Notes: generated from the sequence alone by a model not told the origin. A stretch of 64,000 nucleotides of DNA from Pseudomonas sp. Leaf48 (GCF_001421885.1 NZ_LMLH01000028.1:564129-628128), one strand, 5' to 3'. Positions 1 through 8,561 are shown, numbered from the stretch's first letter. A program made the numbers and translations.

Positions 1-282
1 GGGCGTCAGGCCAACGAAGGTTTGCTGGTGTTGCGAGACAGTTCGCGGTTGCAGCAGTCGGTGCAGGCGTCGGTCGAGCAGGTGCACGCGGCAATCGGCC
101 TGGCGACCCAGGCTGCCGCGCACCAGGCGCAGGGCGCTCAAGCGGTACGTGGCCGGGTCGAGACCATTCATGCGCAGGCCGAGAAGGCTGCCAAGGCTGT
201 TGTGGAGACGACGGCCAGTGGCAAGGTGCTGGATGGGCTGGCAGCGCAGTTGAAAGCGAGCCTGGGGCAGTTCCGGGCTTAG
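1..282 (+). CDS. C-terminal fragment of a chemoreceptor-like protein (5' end outside window)
   Basis: The reading frame is open from base 1 and ends with TAG at 280-282, giving 93 visible residues. They are Ala/Gln/Val-rich with heptad-like spacing (for example QASVEQVHAAIGLATQAAA), consistent with the long coiled-coil cytoplasmic arm of methyl-accepting chemotaxis proteins. A start within the fragment (TTG at 22) is unlikely because the frame continues upstream. The hairpin-tip signature of chemoreceptors is not in the visible part, so the family is inferred from coiled-coil character alone. Another coiled-coil signalling protein is possible. Confidence 0.55.
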   Translation, partial: GRQANEGLLVLRDSSRLQQSVQASVEQVHAAIGLATQAAAHQAQGAQAVRGRVETIHAQAEKAAKAVVETTASGKVLDGLAAQLKASLGQFRA

Positions 283-304
283 ATTATCTCTTGCCCGACC
301 TGAC

Positions 305-383
305 GCCTTCGCGAGCAAGCCCGCCCCCACATTGAATCGAGTGCAATACGATTAAATGTGGGGGCGGGCTTGCTCGCGAAGGC
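305..383. repeat. REP pair (REPIN-like), GCTTGCTCGCGAAGGC family
   Basis: Two REP sequences face each other: the arm starting GCCTTCGCGAGCAAGCCCGC at 305 is mirrored by its complement ending at 383, with about 25 bp between the cores. It sits between convergent transcription units (the chemoreceptor-like gene and the tRNA-Leu genes). Such pairs are dispersed elements in Pseudomonas mobilised by RAYT transposases; no RAYT gene is in this window. Confidence 0.85.
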
Positions 384-465
384 GATGTCGGCAGCGCTGA
401 TGCCTTGGCATCTGGCTTGTCCGGCGCAAACAAAAGAGGGGTGATGCCACAGATGAACCCCGGAA

Positions 466-491
466 ACGCAAAAACCCGCTTTCGCGGGTTT
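466..491 (-). terminator. Intrinsic terminator of tRNA-Leu copy 1
   Basis: Read on the minus strand, an 8-bp stem AAACCCGC / GCGGGTTT closes on a GAAA tetraloop and runs into a T-rich end. It lies about 35 bp past the CCA end of the tRNA at 527-613. Confidence 0.85.
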
Positions 492-526
492 CTGTGAAAC
501 TCAAGGCCGAAACCTTGAATTTGAAT

Positions 527-613
527 TGGTGCCCAGAAGAAGACTCGAACTTCCACGACCTTGCGGTCACCAGCACCTGAAGCTGGCGTGTCTACCAATT
601 TCACCATCTGGGC
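527..613 (-). tRNA. tRNA-Leu (anticodon CAG), copy 1
   Basis: An 87-nt minus-strand sequence with an encoded CCA end. The acceptor stem GCCCAGA/TCTGGGC pairs fully, the anticodon stem is CCAGC/GCTGG with loop TTCAGGT (anticodon CAG), a long class-II variable arm is present, and the T loop is TTCGAGT. It decodes CUG. It is identical to the second copy at 782-868. Both lie directly upstream of rnr, divergently oriented. Confidence 0.97.
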
Positions 614-648
614 ATTCATCTTCAGCGTTGCCGCTGTTGATGTGGCGC

Positions 649-677
649 ACTATACGGAGGGTCTTTTGATCTGTAAA
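649..677 (-). promoter_or_regulatory. Sigma-70 promoter of tRNA-Leu copy 1
   Basis: On the minus strand a -35 TTTACA and a -10 TATAGT are separated by exactly 17 bp and followed by a GC-rich GCGCC discriminator, as is typical of stringently controlled stable-RNA promoters. The second tRNA copy has the same arrangement. Confidence 0.8.
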
Positions 678-716
678 CCCCTGATTTTAAAATTATTAAA
701 TCAGATGTTCAGAATG

Positions 717-743
717 CAAAAAACCCGCTTTCGCGGGTTTTTG
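717..743 (-). terminator. Intrinsic terminator of tRNA-Leu copy 2
   Basis: The same AAACCCGC-GAAA-GCGGGTTT hairpin as at 466-491, followed on the minus strand by a longer T run. It separates the two tRNA cassettes, so each can be an independent transcription unit. Confidence 0.87.
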
Positions 744-781
744 TGTGAGCCTTGAAATTGATCTAATCTCAAGCTCGAAAT

Positions 782-868
782 TGGTGCCCAGAAGAAGACT
801 CGAACTTCCACGACCTTGCGGTCACCAGCACCTGAAGCTGGCGTGTCTACCAATTTCACCATCTGGGC
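782..868 (-). tRNA. tRNA-Leu (anticodon CAG), copy 2
   Basis: Identical over all 87 nt to the copy at 527-613: same acceptor stem, CAG anticodon, class-II variable arm and encoded CCA. The copies are offset by 255 bp and carry the same flanking promoter and terminator, so the whole cassette was tandemly duplicated. Confidence 0.97.
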
Positions 869-902
869 AGTATCGGCAACGTCTCCGTCGTCGATGGCGC
901 GC

Positions 903-931
903 ACTATACGGAGGGTCTTTTTGACTGTAAA
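903..931 (-). promoter_or_regulatory. Sigma-70 promoter of tRNA-Leu copy 2
   Basis: Minus-strand TTTACA, 17-bp spacer, TATAGT, then a GCGCGCC discriminator. It is nearly identical to the copy at 649-677. Confidence 0.8.
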
Positions 932-1092
932 CCCCTGAGATCAAAAAAACCTGAAAAATTTCGCCAGCGGTCTTCAAATCAGCGTTGCAGTGTCGATAAA
1001 GGGCTTTAGAAGGGCTCTCGGAGCCTGAAATTTCCCGTTTCATTACGCCTATGCCAAACTAACCCGCATATAGACAAGGTGAAAACTCTCTA

Positions 1093-3720
1093 ATGGCCGA
1101 TTGGCAGTCCCTCGATCCCGAGGCCGCTCGTGAAGCGGAAAAATACGAAAACCCTATTCCTAGCCGCGAACTGATCCTTCAGCACCTTGCTGATCGGGGT
1201 TCGCCTGCTAACCGCGAGCAACTGGTCGAAGAGTTTGGTCTGACCACAGAAGACCAGATCGAAGCCCTGCGCCGCCGCCTGCGCGCCATGGAGCGCGATG
1301 CTCAACTCATCTACACCCGTCGCGGCACTTATGCGCCGGTGGACAAGCTCGACCTGATCCTGGGCCGCATCAGCGGTCACCGCGATGGCTTCGGCTTCCT
1401 GGTGCCGGACGACGGCAGTGATGACCTGTTCATGAGCCCGGCGCAAATGCGCCTGGTGTTCGATGGCGACCGTGCCCTGGCGCGGGTTTCCGGCCTGGAC
1501 CGTCGTGGTCGCCGCGAAGGCATGATCGTCGAGGTGGTATCCCGTGCCCACGAGACCATCGTCGGCCGTTACTTCGAAGAAGGCGGTATCGGCTTCGTGG
1601 TTGCCGATAACCCGAAGATCCAGCAGGAAGTGCTGGTGACACCGGGCCGCAATGCCAACGCGCAGATCGGTCAGTTCGTCGAAGTGAAAATTACCCACTG
1701 GCCGACGCCACGCTTCCAGCCGCAAGGCGACGTGGTCGAAGTCGTGGGTAACTACATGGCGCCGGGCATGGAAATCGATGTCGCCCTGCGTACGTATGAC
1801 ATTCCTCACGTCTGGCCGGAAGCTGTACTCAAGGAAGCCGGCAAGCTCAAGCCGGAAGTCGAAGAGAAAGACAAAGAGAAACGCATCGACCTGCGCCATC
1901 TGCCGTTCGTCACCATCGACGGCGAAGATGCCCGCGACTTCGATGACGCGGTCTACTGCGAAGCCCGTCCAGGCAAGCTGCGCCTGTTCTCTGGCGGCTG
2001 GAAGTTGTACGTGGCCATCGCCGACGTCTCCAGCTACGTCAAGCTCGGCTCCGCGCTGGACAACGAAGCCCAGGTTCGCGGTAACTCGGTGTACTTCCCC
2101 GAGCGCGTGATCCCGATGCTGCCCGAGCAGTTGTCCAACGGTCTGTGCTCGCTCAATCCGCAGGTTGACCGCCTGGCCATGGTTTGCGAGATGACCATCT
2201 CCAAATCCGGCGAAATGACCGATTACTGCTTCTACGAAGCGGTGATTCACTCCCATGCCCGCCTGACCTACAACAAGGTCAGCGCCATGCTGGAAACGCC
2301 GAAAGCCACCGAAGCGCGCAAGCTGCGTGGCGAATACACCGACGTCGTGCCGCACCTCAAGCAACTGTACTCGCTGTACAAGGTGCTGCTGGCTGCGCGT
2401 CATGTGCGTGGCGCGATCGACTTCGAAACCCAGGAAACCCGGATCATCTTCGGTACCGAGCGCAAGATCGCGGAAATTCGCCCGACCGTGCGCAACGATG
2501 CTCACAAGCTGATCGAAGAATGCATGCTGGCGGCCAACGTGGCCACCGCCGAATTCCTGAAAAAGCACGAAATTCCTGCGCTGTATCGCGTGCACGATGG
2601 CCCGCCACCGGAGCGTCTGGAAAAACTGCGCGCCTTCCTCGGCGAGCTCGGCCTGTCCCTGCACAAAGGCAAGGATGGCCCGTCGCCAAAGGACTATCAG
2701 GCACTGCTGGCCGGTATCAAGGATCGTCCGGATTTCCACCTGATCCAGACCGTGATGCTGCGCTCGTTGAGCCAGGCGGTGTACAGCGCCGATAACCAGG
2801 GCCACTTCGGCCTGAATTACGAGGCTTACACGCACTTCACCTCGCCGATCCGCCGTTACCCGGACTTGCTCACGCATCGGGCGATCCGCAGCGTCATCCA
2901 TTCGAAACAGGACACCCCGCACGTTCGCCGTGCCGGTGCGATGACCATCCCGAAGGCGCGTATCTATCCGTACGACGAAGCGGCCCTGGAGCAACTCGGC
3001 GAGCAATGCTCGATGAGCGAGCGCCGTGCCGACGAAGCGACCCGTGACGTGGTGAACTGGCTCAAGTGCGAGTTCATGAAAGATCGCGTGGGCGAGTCGT
3101 TCCCGGGGGTGATTACCGCAGTGACCGGTTTTGGCTTGTTCGTCGAGCTGACCGACATCTACGTCGAAGGCCTGGTGCATGTCACCGCGCTGCCGGGCGA
3201 TTACTACCACTTCGACCCAGTACACCACCGCCTGGCCGGTGAGCGTACCGGGCGCAGCTTCCGTCTGGGTGATACCGTGGAAGTGCGGGTCATGCGCGTC
3301 GACCTCGACGAACGCAAGATCGACTTCGAGATGGCTGAAAAGACCATCAGCGCGCCAATCGGCCGCAAAAAACGCGGCGCCGAAACCGCAGCACCGGCAG
3401 CTAAAACCGCAGCAGAGCCGGCACCGGCAAAAACCGGTCGTCGTCCTGCCAAGGAAAAGGCCGCCGAGGCTTATCGCCCAAGCGATGCAGCAGCGAAAAA
3501 CGCTGAAGTGCGCAAGAGTCGTGAAATGAAGCAGGCGTTGCTCGCCGGCGCGAAAAGCGGCGGTAAAGCGGCGTCTGGGGGAAAGACCAGCCGGTCGGCG
3601 CCTGACAAGGCTGTCGGCGGCAAACCAGCCAAACCGAGCAAGCACCGTAAAGGCCCGCCAAAAGCGGGCTCGGCTCCAGCCAAGAGTGGCGGGGCGCGTA
3701 AACCTAAGGCCAAGTCATGA
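1093..3720 (+). CDS. rnr: Ribonuclease R (3'-5' exoribonuclease)
   Basis: An 875-residue RNB-family exonuclease that degrades structured RNA processively 3' to 5' and takes part in rRNA/tRNA quality control and trans-translation. The order is typical: N-terminal winged helix (about 20-85), two cold-shock/OB folds (about 85-240), RNB catalytic domain (about 265-590), S1 domain (about 645-730), and a long Lys/Ala-rich basic tail (about 735-875). The Mg-binding signature IDGEDARDFDD places the catalytic aspartates at 276, 282, 284 and 285. The ATG at 1093 follows an AAGGTGAAA purine stretch. The tail is low-complexity, as in other RNase R proteins, where it helps unwinding. The stop overlaps the rlmB start by 4 nt, so the two are translationally coupled. 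Confidence 0.97.
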   Translation: MADWQSLDPEAAREAEKYENPIPSRELILQHLADRGSPANREQLVEEFGLTTEDQIEALRRRLRAMERDAQLIYTRRGTYAPVDKLDLILGRISGHRDGFGFLVPDDGSDDLFMSPAQMRLVFDGDRALARVSGLDRRGRREGMIVEVVSRAHETIVGRYFEEGGIGFVVADNPKIQQEVLVTPGRNANAQIGQFVEVKITHWPTPRFQPQGDVVEVVGNYMAPGMEIDVALRTYDIPHVWPEAVLKEAGKLKPEVEEKDKEKRIDLRHLPFVTIDGEDARDFDDAVYCEARPGKLRLFSGGWKLYVAIADVSSYVKLGSALDNEAQVRGNSVYFPERVIPMLPEQLSNGLCSLNPQVDRLAMVCEMTISKSGEMTDYCFYEAVIHSHARLTYNKVSAMLETPKATEARKLRGEYTDVVPHLKQLYSLYKVLLAARHVRGAIDFETQETRIIFGTERKIAEIRPTVRNDAHKLIEECMLAANVATAEFLKKHEIPALYRVHDGPPPERLEKLRAFLGELGLSLHKGKDGPSPKDYQALLAGIKDRPDFHLIQTVMLRSLSQAVYSADNQGHFGLNYEAYTHFTSPIRRYPDLLTHRAIRSVIHSKQDTPHVRRAGAMTIPKARIYPYDEAALEQLGEQCSMSERRADEATRDVVNWLKCEFMKDRVGESFPGVITAVTGFGLFVELTDIYVEGLVHVTALPGDYYHFDPVHHRLAGERTGRSFRLGDTVEVRVMRVDLDERKIDFEMAEKTISAPIGRKKRGAETAAPAAKTAAEPAPAKTGRRPAKEKAAEAYRPSDAAAKNAEVRKSREMKQALLAGAKSGGKAASGGKTSRSAPDKAVGGKPAKPSKHRKGPPKAGSAPAKSGGARKPKAKS

Positions 3721-4484
3721 GTCAGTTGGAAAAGATTTATGGCGTACACGCTGTCGAAGCGTTGCTGCGTCATCACCCCAAACGCGTCAAGCAGATCTGG
3801 CTGGCCGAAGGCCGCAATGACCCTCGTGTCCAGACGCTGATTGAGTTGGCCAATGAAAACCGGGTCCAGGTCGGCCAGGCCGAGCGCCGTGAAATGGACG
3901 CTTGGGTTGAAGGCGTGCACCAGGGTGTGGTCGCGGAAGTGAGCCCGAGTCAGGTGTGGGGCGAGGCGATGCTCGACGAGTTGCTCGATCGTACTGACGG
4001 CGCGCCATTGTTGCTGGTGCTCGACGGCGTGACCGATCCGCATAACCTCGGTGCCTGCCTGCGTTCGGCCGATGCGGCGGGCGCGCTGGCAGTGATCGTA
4101 CCGAAGGACAAGTCGGCAACCCTGACTCCGGTTGTACGAAAAATCGCCTGCGGTGCAGCGGAAGTGATTCCGCTGGTTGCCGTGACCAACCTGGCGCGCA
4201 CCCTGGAAAAACTCCAGCAGCGCGGCTTGTGGGTTGTCGGTACGGCCGGTGAAGCTGAGGTCAGCCTGTATGACCAGGATCTGACCGGCCCGACCATCCT
4301 GATCATGGGAGCCGAAGGAAAAGGCATGCGTCGCCTGACCCGCGAGCATTGCGACTACTTGGTCAACCTGCCGATGGCCGGCAGCGTCAGCAGTCTCAAC
4401 GTTTCTGTTGCAACCGGTGTCTGCCTGTTCGAAGCGCAGCGCCAGCGCAGCGTCAAGGCCAAGGCTGCTGCCAAAAAGGCTTGA
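3717..4484 (+). CDS. rlmB: 23S rRNA (guanosine-2'-O-)-methyltransferase RlmB (G2251)
   Basis: A 255-residue SPOUT/TrmH-family methyltransferase that 2'-O-methylates the conserved P-loop guanosine of 23S rRNA. The N-terminal substrate-binding domain (about 1-75) is followed by the knotted SPOUT domain, with motif 1 at DPHNLGACLRSADAAGA, motif 2 at MGAEGKGM and motif 3 at LPMAGSVSSLNVSVATGV. Length matches the family. It starts inside the rnr stop (ATGA overlap), forming the rnr-rlmB operon conserved across gammaproteobacteria. A REP pair follows immediately. Confidence 0.95.
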   Translation: MSQLEKIYGVHAVEALLRHHPKRVKQIWLAEGRNDPRVQTLIELANENRVQVGQAERREMDAWVEGVHQGVVAEVSPSQVWGEAMLDELLDRTDGAPLLLVLDGVTDPHNLGACLRSADAAGALAVIVPKDKSATLTPVVRKIACGAAEVIPLVAVTNLARTLEKLQQRGLWVVGTAGEAEVSLYDQDLTGPTILIMGAEGKGMRRLTREHCDYLVNLPMAGSVSSLNVSVATGVCLFEAQRQRSVKAKAAAKKA

Positions 4485-4500
4485 GTCGTACGCGATCAAA

Positions 4501-4593
4501 ATGTGGGAGCGGGCTTGCTCGCGAAAACGGAGTGTCATTCAGCGAAAATGCTGGATGTGATACCGCATTCGCCAGCAAGCCCGCTCCCACATT
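4501..4593. repeat. REP pair (REPIN-like), TGTGGGAGCGGGCTTGC family
   Basis: Left arm ATGTGGGAGCGGGCTTGCTC and its inverted copy ending CCGCTCCCACATT at about 4593, with about 45 bp of unique sequence between. It fills most of the first half of the rlmB-rpsF gap. Confidence 0.88.
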
Positions 4594-4744
4594 GGTTTTG
4601 TGCAAGGGCAAAGATAGGTGATTGTTCAAATAATCACCAATTACCTTGCGCCTCCCGCGTCCCTTCTCTACAATTGCGCCCCTTGCTGTGATGGCAGGCA
4701 CCCATGTGTCTAGCGTCCGCAAGTCCATAAGTGTCATTCACTCC

Positions 4745-4776
4745 TTGTCTGACCGCTTTTGAGCGGCAGGCTACAA
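4745..4776 (+). promoter_or_regulatory. rpsF leader hairpin, candidate S6:S18 autoregulatory site
   Basis: In the leader, TTGTCTG pairs with CAG...ACAA around an inner CCGCT-TTTG-AGCGG hairpin, leaving a small bulge. It lies just upstream of the AAGGAG ribosome-binding site of rpsF. In many bacteria the S6:S18 complex binds an rpsF leader hairpin to repress translation. The match here is judged by position and shape only. A likely -10 (TACAAT, 4679-4684) followed by a GC-rich discriminator lies upstream; no convincing -35 was found. Confidence 0.4.
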
Positions 4777-4792
4777 CCCGTAAGGAGCATTC

Positions 4793-5215
4793 ATGCGTCA
4801 TTACGAAATCATCTTTTTGGTCCACCCGGATCAAAGCGAGCAAGTCGGCGGCATGGTTGAGCGTTACACCAAGCTGATCGAAGAAGACGGCGGCAAAATC
4901 CACCGTCTGGAAGATTGGGGCCGTCGTCAACTGGCCTACGCAATCAACAATGTTCACAAGGCTCACTACGTGATGCTGAACGTTGAGTGCACTGGCAAGG
5001 CCCTGGCCGAGCTGGAAGACAACTTCCGCTACAACGATGCAGTGATCCGTAACCTGGTCATCCGTCGCGAAGAAGCCGTTACCGGCCAATCCGAGATGCT
5101 CAAGGCTGAAGAAAACCGCAGTGAGCGCCGTGAGCGTCGCGACCGTCCTGAGCACGAAGGCGCTGAAAGCGCTGACAGTGATGACAGCGACAACAGCGAT
5201 AACGCTGACGAGTAA
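4793..5215 (+). CDS. rpsF: 30S ribosomal protein S6
   Basis: A 140-residue ribosomal protein, MRHYEIIFLVHPDQSEQV at the N-terminus being diagnostic. It binds 16S rRNA in the central platform as a heterodimer with S18. The ferredoxin-like fold occupies residues 1-95. The C-terminus is an acidic Asp/Ser/Asn-rich tail (about 125-140); in E. coli the S6 tail is modified by RimK glutamylation, although this one ends DNADE rather than in a run of Glu. A perfect AAGGAG lies 7 nt before the ATG. First gene of rpsF-rpsR-DUF2232-rplI. Confidence 0.98.
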   Translation: MRHYEIIFLVHPDQSEQVGGMVERYTKLIEEDGGKIHRLEDWGRRQLAYAINNVHKAHYVMLNVECTGKALAELEDNFRYNDAVIRNLVIRREEAVTGQSEMLKAEENRSERRERRDRPEHEGAESADSDDSDNSDNADE

Positions 5216-5243
5216 TCCACGGACCTTTTAAGGAGCCTATCAA

Positions 5244-5474
5244 ATGGCACGTTTCTTCCGTCGTCGTAAATTCTGCCGCTTCACCGCTGAAGACGTGAAA
5301 GAGATCGATTACAAAGATCTCAACACTCTGAAAGCCTACGTATCCGAGACCGGCAAAATTGTTCCAAGCCGTATCACCGGTACCAAAGCTCGTTATCAGC
5401 GTCAGCTGGCCACCGCTATCAAGCGCGCCCGCTTCCTGGCCCTGCTGGCCTACACCGACAGCCACGGCCGCTGA
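5244..5474 (+). CDS. rpsR: 30S ribosomal protein S18
   Basis: A 76-residue basic protein, [20 protein letters not shown], with the conserved internal segment [20 protein letters not shown]. It partners S6 on the small-subunit platform. It has a strong AAGGAG ribosome-binding site, 28 nt after rpsF. Confidence 0.98.
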
Positions 5475-5510
5475 GACCGGGCAGTCGACACGTAGCAAAG
5501 GATTGAATGT

Positions 5511-6404
5511 ATGCGTGCCTTAGCTGAGTTCATCATGCGGGGCCGTATGCAGGCCACTCTCGTAGTGGCTGGATGCGCGGCATTGCCGCTGTTGTATTGG
5601 TTGGGTGCTGCCGCTGGATGCCTCGTGCTCCTGCGGCGCGGATTGAAGGACGCCCTCGGCGTTCTTGCTCTGGGACTGCTGCCGGCATTGATCTGGTGGC
5701 TTTACTCCGACGACCCACGGGCACTTCTGGTGCTGCTGGGGTCTGCGAGCCTTGCGTTGGTTTTGCGCGCAAGCGAGTCCTGGAACCGCGTGCTGCTGGT
5801 CAGCATAGCGATGGGAGTGGTGTTTGCAGTGGTGCTGGGGACAGCTTTTGCTCCCCAAATCGAGATGCTGGCGCAGGCTTTGATAAAAGTCATGCCGTCG
5901 CTACTTGGTGATGTCTACCAGAAGTTGTCGGTAGACGAGCAAGCGCATTTTGCGTCCCTGATTGCACCAGTCCTGACCGGCCTTATTGCGGCCTTGTTGC
6001 AAATCGTCAGCTTGTTGAGCCTGCTTGTCGGGCGCTACTGGCAGGCGTTGTTGTACAACCCGGGTGGATTCGGTCGCGAGTTTCGCGCCATCCGTATCTC
6101 GCTTGTGCCGGCGATGTTGCTGCTGGCGTGCATGCTTCTGGGGCCGAACTTCGGTCCGCAGATGGCCATGTTGACGCCGTTGTGCAGCGTACCGCTGGTG
6201 TTCGCCGGGCTGGCCCTGATTCACGGGCTGGTGGCGCAAAAGCGACTGGCCAGGTTCTGGCTGGTGGGGTTGTACGTAACGCTGTTGCTGTTCATGCAGC
6301 TGATCTATCCGTTGCTGGTGGTCCTGGCCATCGTCGACAGCCTGATTGATTTTCGCGGTCGTCTGGCGCCGAAAGACGCCGATAACGCGAACGGTGAAGG
6401 TTAA
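5511..6404 (+). CDS. DUF2232-type integral membrane protein between rpsR and rplI
   Basis: A 297-residue, very hydrophobic protein with about eight predicted membrane spans and a short charged C-terminal tail (RGRLAPKDADNANGEG). A gene of this type (DUF2232, related to YybS) sits between S18 and L9 in pseudomonads. Its molecular function is unknown to me. The position in a ribosomal-protein operon is conserved, but the product looks like a membrane protein, not a ribosomal one. The start ATG at 5511 is preceded by AAAGGA. Confidence 0.8.
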   Translation: MRALAEFIMRGRMQATLVVAGCAALPLLYWLGAAAGCLVLLRRGLKDALGVLALGLLPALIWWLYSDDPRALLVLLGSASLALVLRASESWNRVLLVSIAMGVVFAVVLGTAFAPQIEMLAQALIKVMPSLLGDVYQKLSVDEQAHFASLIAPVLTGLIAALLQIVSLLSLLVGRYWQALLYNPGGFGREFRAIRISLVPAMLLLACMLLGPNFGPQMAMLTPLCSVPLVFAGLALIHGLVAQKRLARFWLVGLYVTLLLFMQLIYPLLVVLAIVDSLIDFRGRLAPKDADNANGEG

Positions 6405-6423
6405 AAGTTAAGAGGATTTTCAC

Positions 6424-6870
6424 ATGCAACTGATCCTTCTGGAAAAAGTCACCAACCTGGGCAACCTGGGTGACAAAGTGAACGTTAAGGCTGGTTACGG
6501 TCGTAACTACCTGCTGCCTTACGGCAAAGCTACCGCTGCGACCCCAGCCAACCTGGCTGCGTTCGAAGAGCGTCGCGCTGAGCTGGAAAAAGCTGCAGCA
6601 GACCGTAAAACGTCGGCTGAAAGCCGCGCTGCCCAACTGGCCGAGCTGGAAGTGACCATCACTGCCACCGCTGGCGACGAAGGCAAGCTGTTCGGTTCGA
6701 TCGGTACTCACGACATCGCTGATGCACTGACCGCCTCTGGCGTTGAAGTTGCAAAAAGCGAAGTTCGTCTGCCGAACGGCACCATCCGCAACGTAGGTGA
6801 ATTCGACGTGGCCGTGCACCTGCACGCCGAAGTTGAAGCCACCGTACGCGTTGTCGTGGTAGCAGCTTAA
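6424..6870 (+). CDS. rplI: 50S ribosomal protein L9
   Basis: A 148-residue protein starting MQLILLEKVTNLGNLGDKVN. The N-terminal rRNA-binding domain carries the signature GDKVNVKAGYGRNYLLPYGKA, followed by the long connecting helix (about 45-75, Ala/Glu/Arg-rich) and the C-terminal domain. It sits 19 nt after the DUF2232 gene with AAGAGGA upstream, and is the last gene of the operon before a hairpin at 6916-6950. Confidence 0.98.
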   Translation: MQLILLEKVTNLGNLGDKVNVKAGYGRNYLLPYGKATAATPANLAAFEERRAELEKAAADRKTSAESRAAQLAELEVTITATAGDEGKLFGSIGTHDIADALTASGVEVAKSEVRLPNGTIRNVGEFDVAVHLHAEVEATVRVVVVAA

Positions 6871-6915
6871 GCAACACCTGTCGGCTGGCACCCGCGGGTG
6901 CTTGCCGGTAACATC

Positions 6916-6950
6916 GGGCACGATCCTGTTTACAGGTCGTGCCCTTTGTC
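6916..6950 (+). terminator. Terminator after rplI
   Basis: GGGCACGA...TCGTGCCC pair over 8 bp around a loop containing CCTG/CAGG, followed by TTTGTCTTT. It lies 46 nt past the rplI stop and before dnaB. Confidence 0.7.
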
Positions 6951-6991
6951 TTTCTGGCATCCCCGTTTCTACATCCTGATTCCAAGTGGCC

Positions 6992-8389
6992 ATGAACGAA
7001 ATCTCCGCTCCCGAGCAATACGATCTGCAAACCGCCGCGCTGAAGGTACCGCCACATTCCATCGAGGCCGAACAGGCCGTACTCGGTGGTCTGATGCTGG
7101 ACAACAACGCCTGGGAACGCGTGCTCGATCAAGTCTCCGACGGCGATTTCTATCGACATGACCACCGTCTGATATTCCGTGCTATCGCCAAACTGGCCGA
7201 TCAGAACTCCCCGATCGACGTTGTGACCCTGTCCGAACAACTGGACAAGGAAGGTCAGACCTCGCAGGTCGGCGGCCTCGGTTATCTCGGTGAACTGGCG
7301 AAAAACACTCCGTCTGTCGCCAACATCAAGGCCTATGCGCAGATCGTCCGCCAGCGCGCGACATTGCGCCAACTGATCGGCATCAGCACCGAGATCGCCG
7401 ACAGCGCCTTCAACCCGGAAGGTCGCACCGCCGAGGAGATCCTCGACGAAGCCGAGCGTCAGATCTTCGCGATTGCCGAGGCCCGGCCGAAAACCGGTGG
7501 CCCGGTGGGCGTGAACGATCTGCTGACCAAGGCCATCGATCGCATCGACACGCTGTTCAACACTGACAACGCCATTACCGGTCTGTCCACTGGCTATACC
7601 GACCTTGATGAGAAGACCAGCGGCCTGCAGCCGGCTGACCTGATCATCGTCGCCGGTCGTCCATCGATGGGTAAAACCACCTTCGCGATGAACCTGGTGG
7701 AAAACGCCGTCCTGCGCAGCGACAAGGCAGTTCTGGTGTATTCCCTCGAGATGCCAGGCGAATCGCTGGTCATGCGTATGCTGTCGTCTCTCGGCCGGAT
7801 CGACCAGACCAAGGTGCGTTCCGGTCAGTTGGAAGATGACGACTGGCCGCGCCTGACCTCGGCGGTCAACCTCCTCAATGACCGCAAGCTGTTCATCGAC
7901 GACACCGCCGGTATCAGCCCGTCGGAAATGCGTGCGCGTACCCGGCGTCTGGCGCGTGAGCACGGTGAGATCGGCCTGATCATGATCGACTACCTTCAGT
8001 TGATGCAGATTCCAGGTTCCGGCGGCGACAACCGAACCAACGAGATTTCTGAAATCTCGCGTTCCTTGAAGGCCCTGGCCAAGGAATTCAACTGCCCGGT
8101 GGTGGCACTGTCCCAGCTCAACCGTTCCCTCGAGCAGCGGCCGAACAAACGCCCGATCAACTCCGACCTCAGGGAATCCGGAGCGATCGAGCAGGACGCC
8201 GACGTCATCATGTTCGTGTACCGGGACGAGGTGTATCACCCGGAGACCGAGCATAAAGGCATCGCCGAAATCATCATCGGCAAGCAGCGGAACGGCCCGA
8301 TCGGCTTTATCCGCCTGGCCTTTATCGGTAAGTACACCCGATTCGAAAACCTGGCGCCGGGTAGCTATAACTTCGATGATGACGAATAA
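6992..8389 (+). CDS. dnaB: Replicative DNA helicase DnaB
   Basis: A 465-residue hexameric 5'-3' helicase that unwinds DNA at the replication fork and recruits primase. The N-terminal DnaB domain (about 15-120) is joined by a linker to the RecA-like core, with Walker A GRPSMGKTT at 222-230, Walker B LIMIDYLQLM, and the arginine-finger region near the C-terminus. I chose the ATG at 6992 (MNEISAPEQY) over an in-frame GTG two codons upstream because its length fits the family; no strong ribosome-binding site supports either. It normally follows rplI in pseudomonads. Confidence 0.96.
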   Translation: MNEISAPEQYDLQTAALKVPPHSIEAEQAVLGGLMLDNNAWERVLDQVSDGDFYRHDHRLIFRAIAKLADQNSPIDVVTLSEQLDKEGQTSQVGGLGYLGELAKNTPSVANIKAYAQIVRQRATLRQLIGISTEIADSAFNPEGRTAEEILDEAERQIFAIAEARPKTGGPVGVNDLLTKAIDRIDTLFNTDNAITGLSTGYTDLDEKTSGLQPADLIIVAGRPSMGKTTFAMNLVENAVLRSDKAVLVYSLEMPGESLVMRMLSSLGRIDQTKVRSGQLEDDDWPRLTSAVNLLNDRKLFIDDTAGISPSEMRARTRRLAREHGEIGLIMIDYLQLMQIPGSGGDNRTNEISEISRSLKALAKEFNCPVVALSQLNRSLEQRPNKRPINSDLRESGAIEQDADVIMFVYRDEVYHPETEHKGIAEIIIGKQRNGPIGFIRLAFIGKYTRFENLAPGSYNFDDDE

Positions 8390-8406
8390 CTGTTGATGCA
8401 GGGCCT

Positions 8407-8519
8407 CTGTGGCGAGGGGGCTTGCCCCCCGCTGGGCTGCGAAGCGGCCCCTGTTTTCCCTCTGTTAAGCCATTGACGACTGCTTCGCAGCCGAACGGGG
8501 GCAAGCCCCCTCGCCACAG
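8407..8519. repeat. Inverted REP pair, TGTGGCGAGGGGGCTTGCC family
   Basis: CTGTGGCGAGGGGGCTTGCC at 8407 is mirrored by GGGGGCAAGCCCCCTCGCCA ending near 8519. Inner arms GCTGCGAAGC/GCTTCGCAGC also pair. It is a second, distinct REP family of this genome (also at 18269-18404 and 49269-49400), placed just after dnaB. Confidence 0.87.
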
Positions 8520-8561
8520 GTATTTAATTGGTCTGTGGAATTTGCACTGAAGTAGCTCCCA

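Noticed and set aside
1090..3645. 851-codon minus-strand open frame opposite rnr
   Set aside because: It is the antisense shadow of a high-GC gene; its translation is His/Arg/Val-rich with no family resemblance, while the plus strand encodes complete RNase R.
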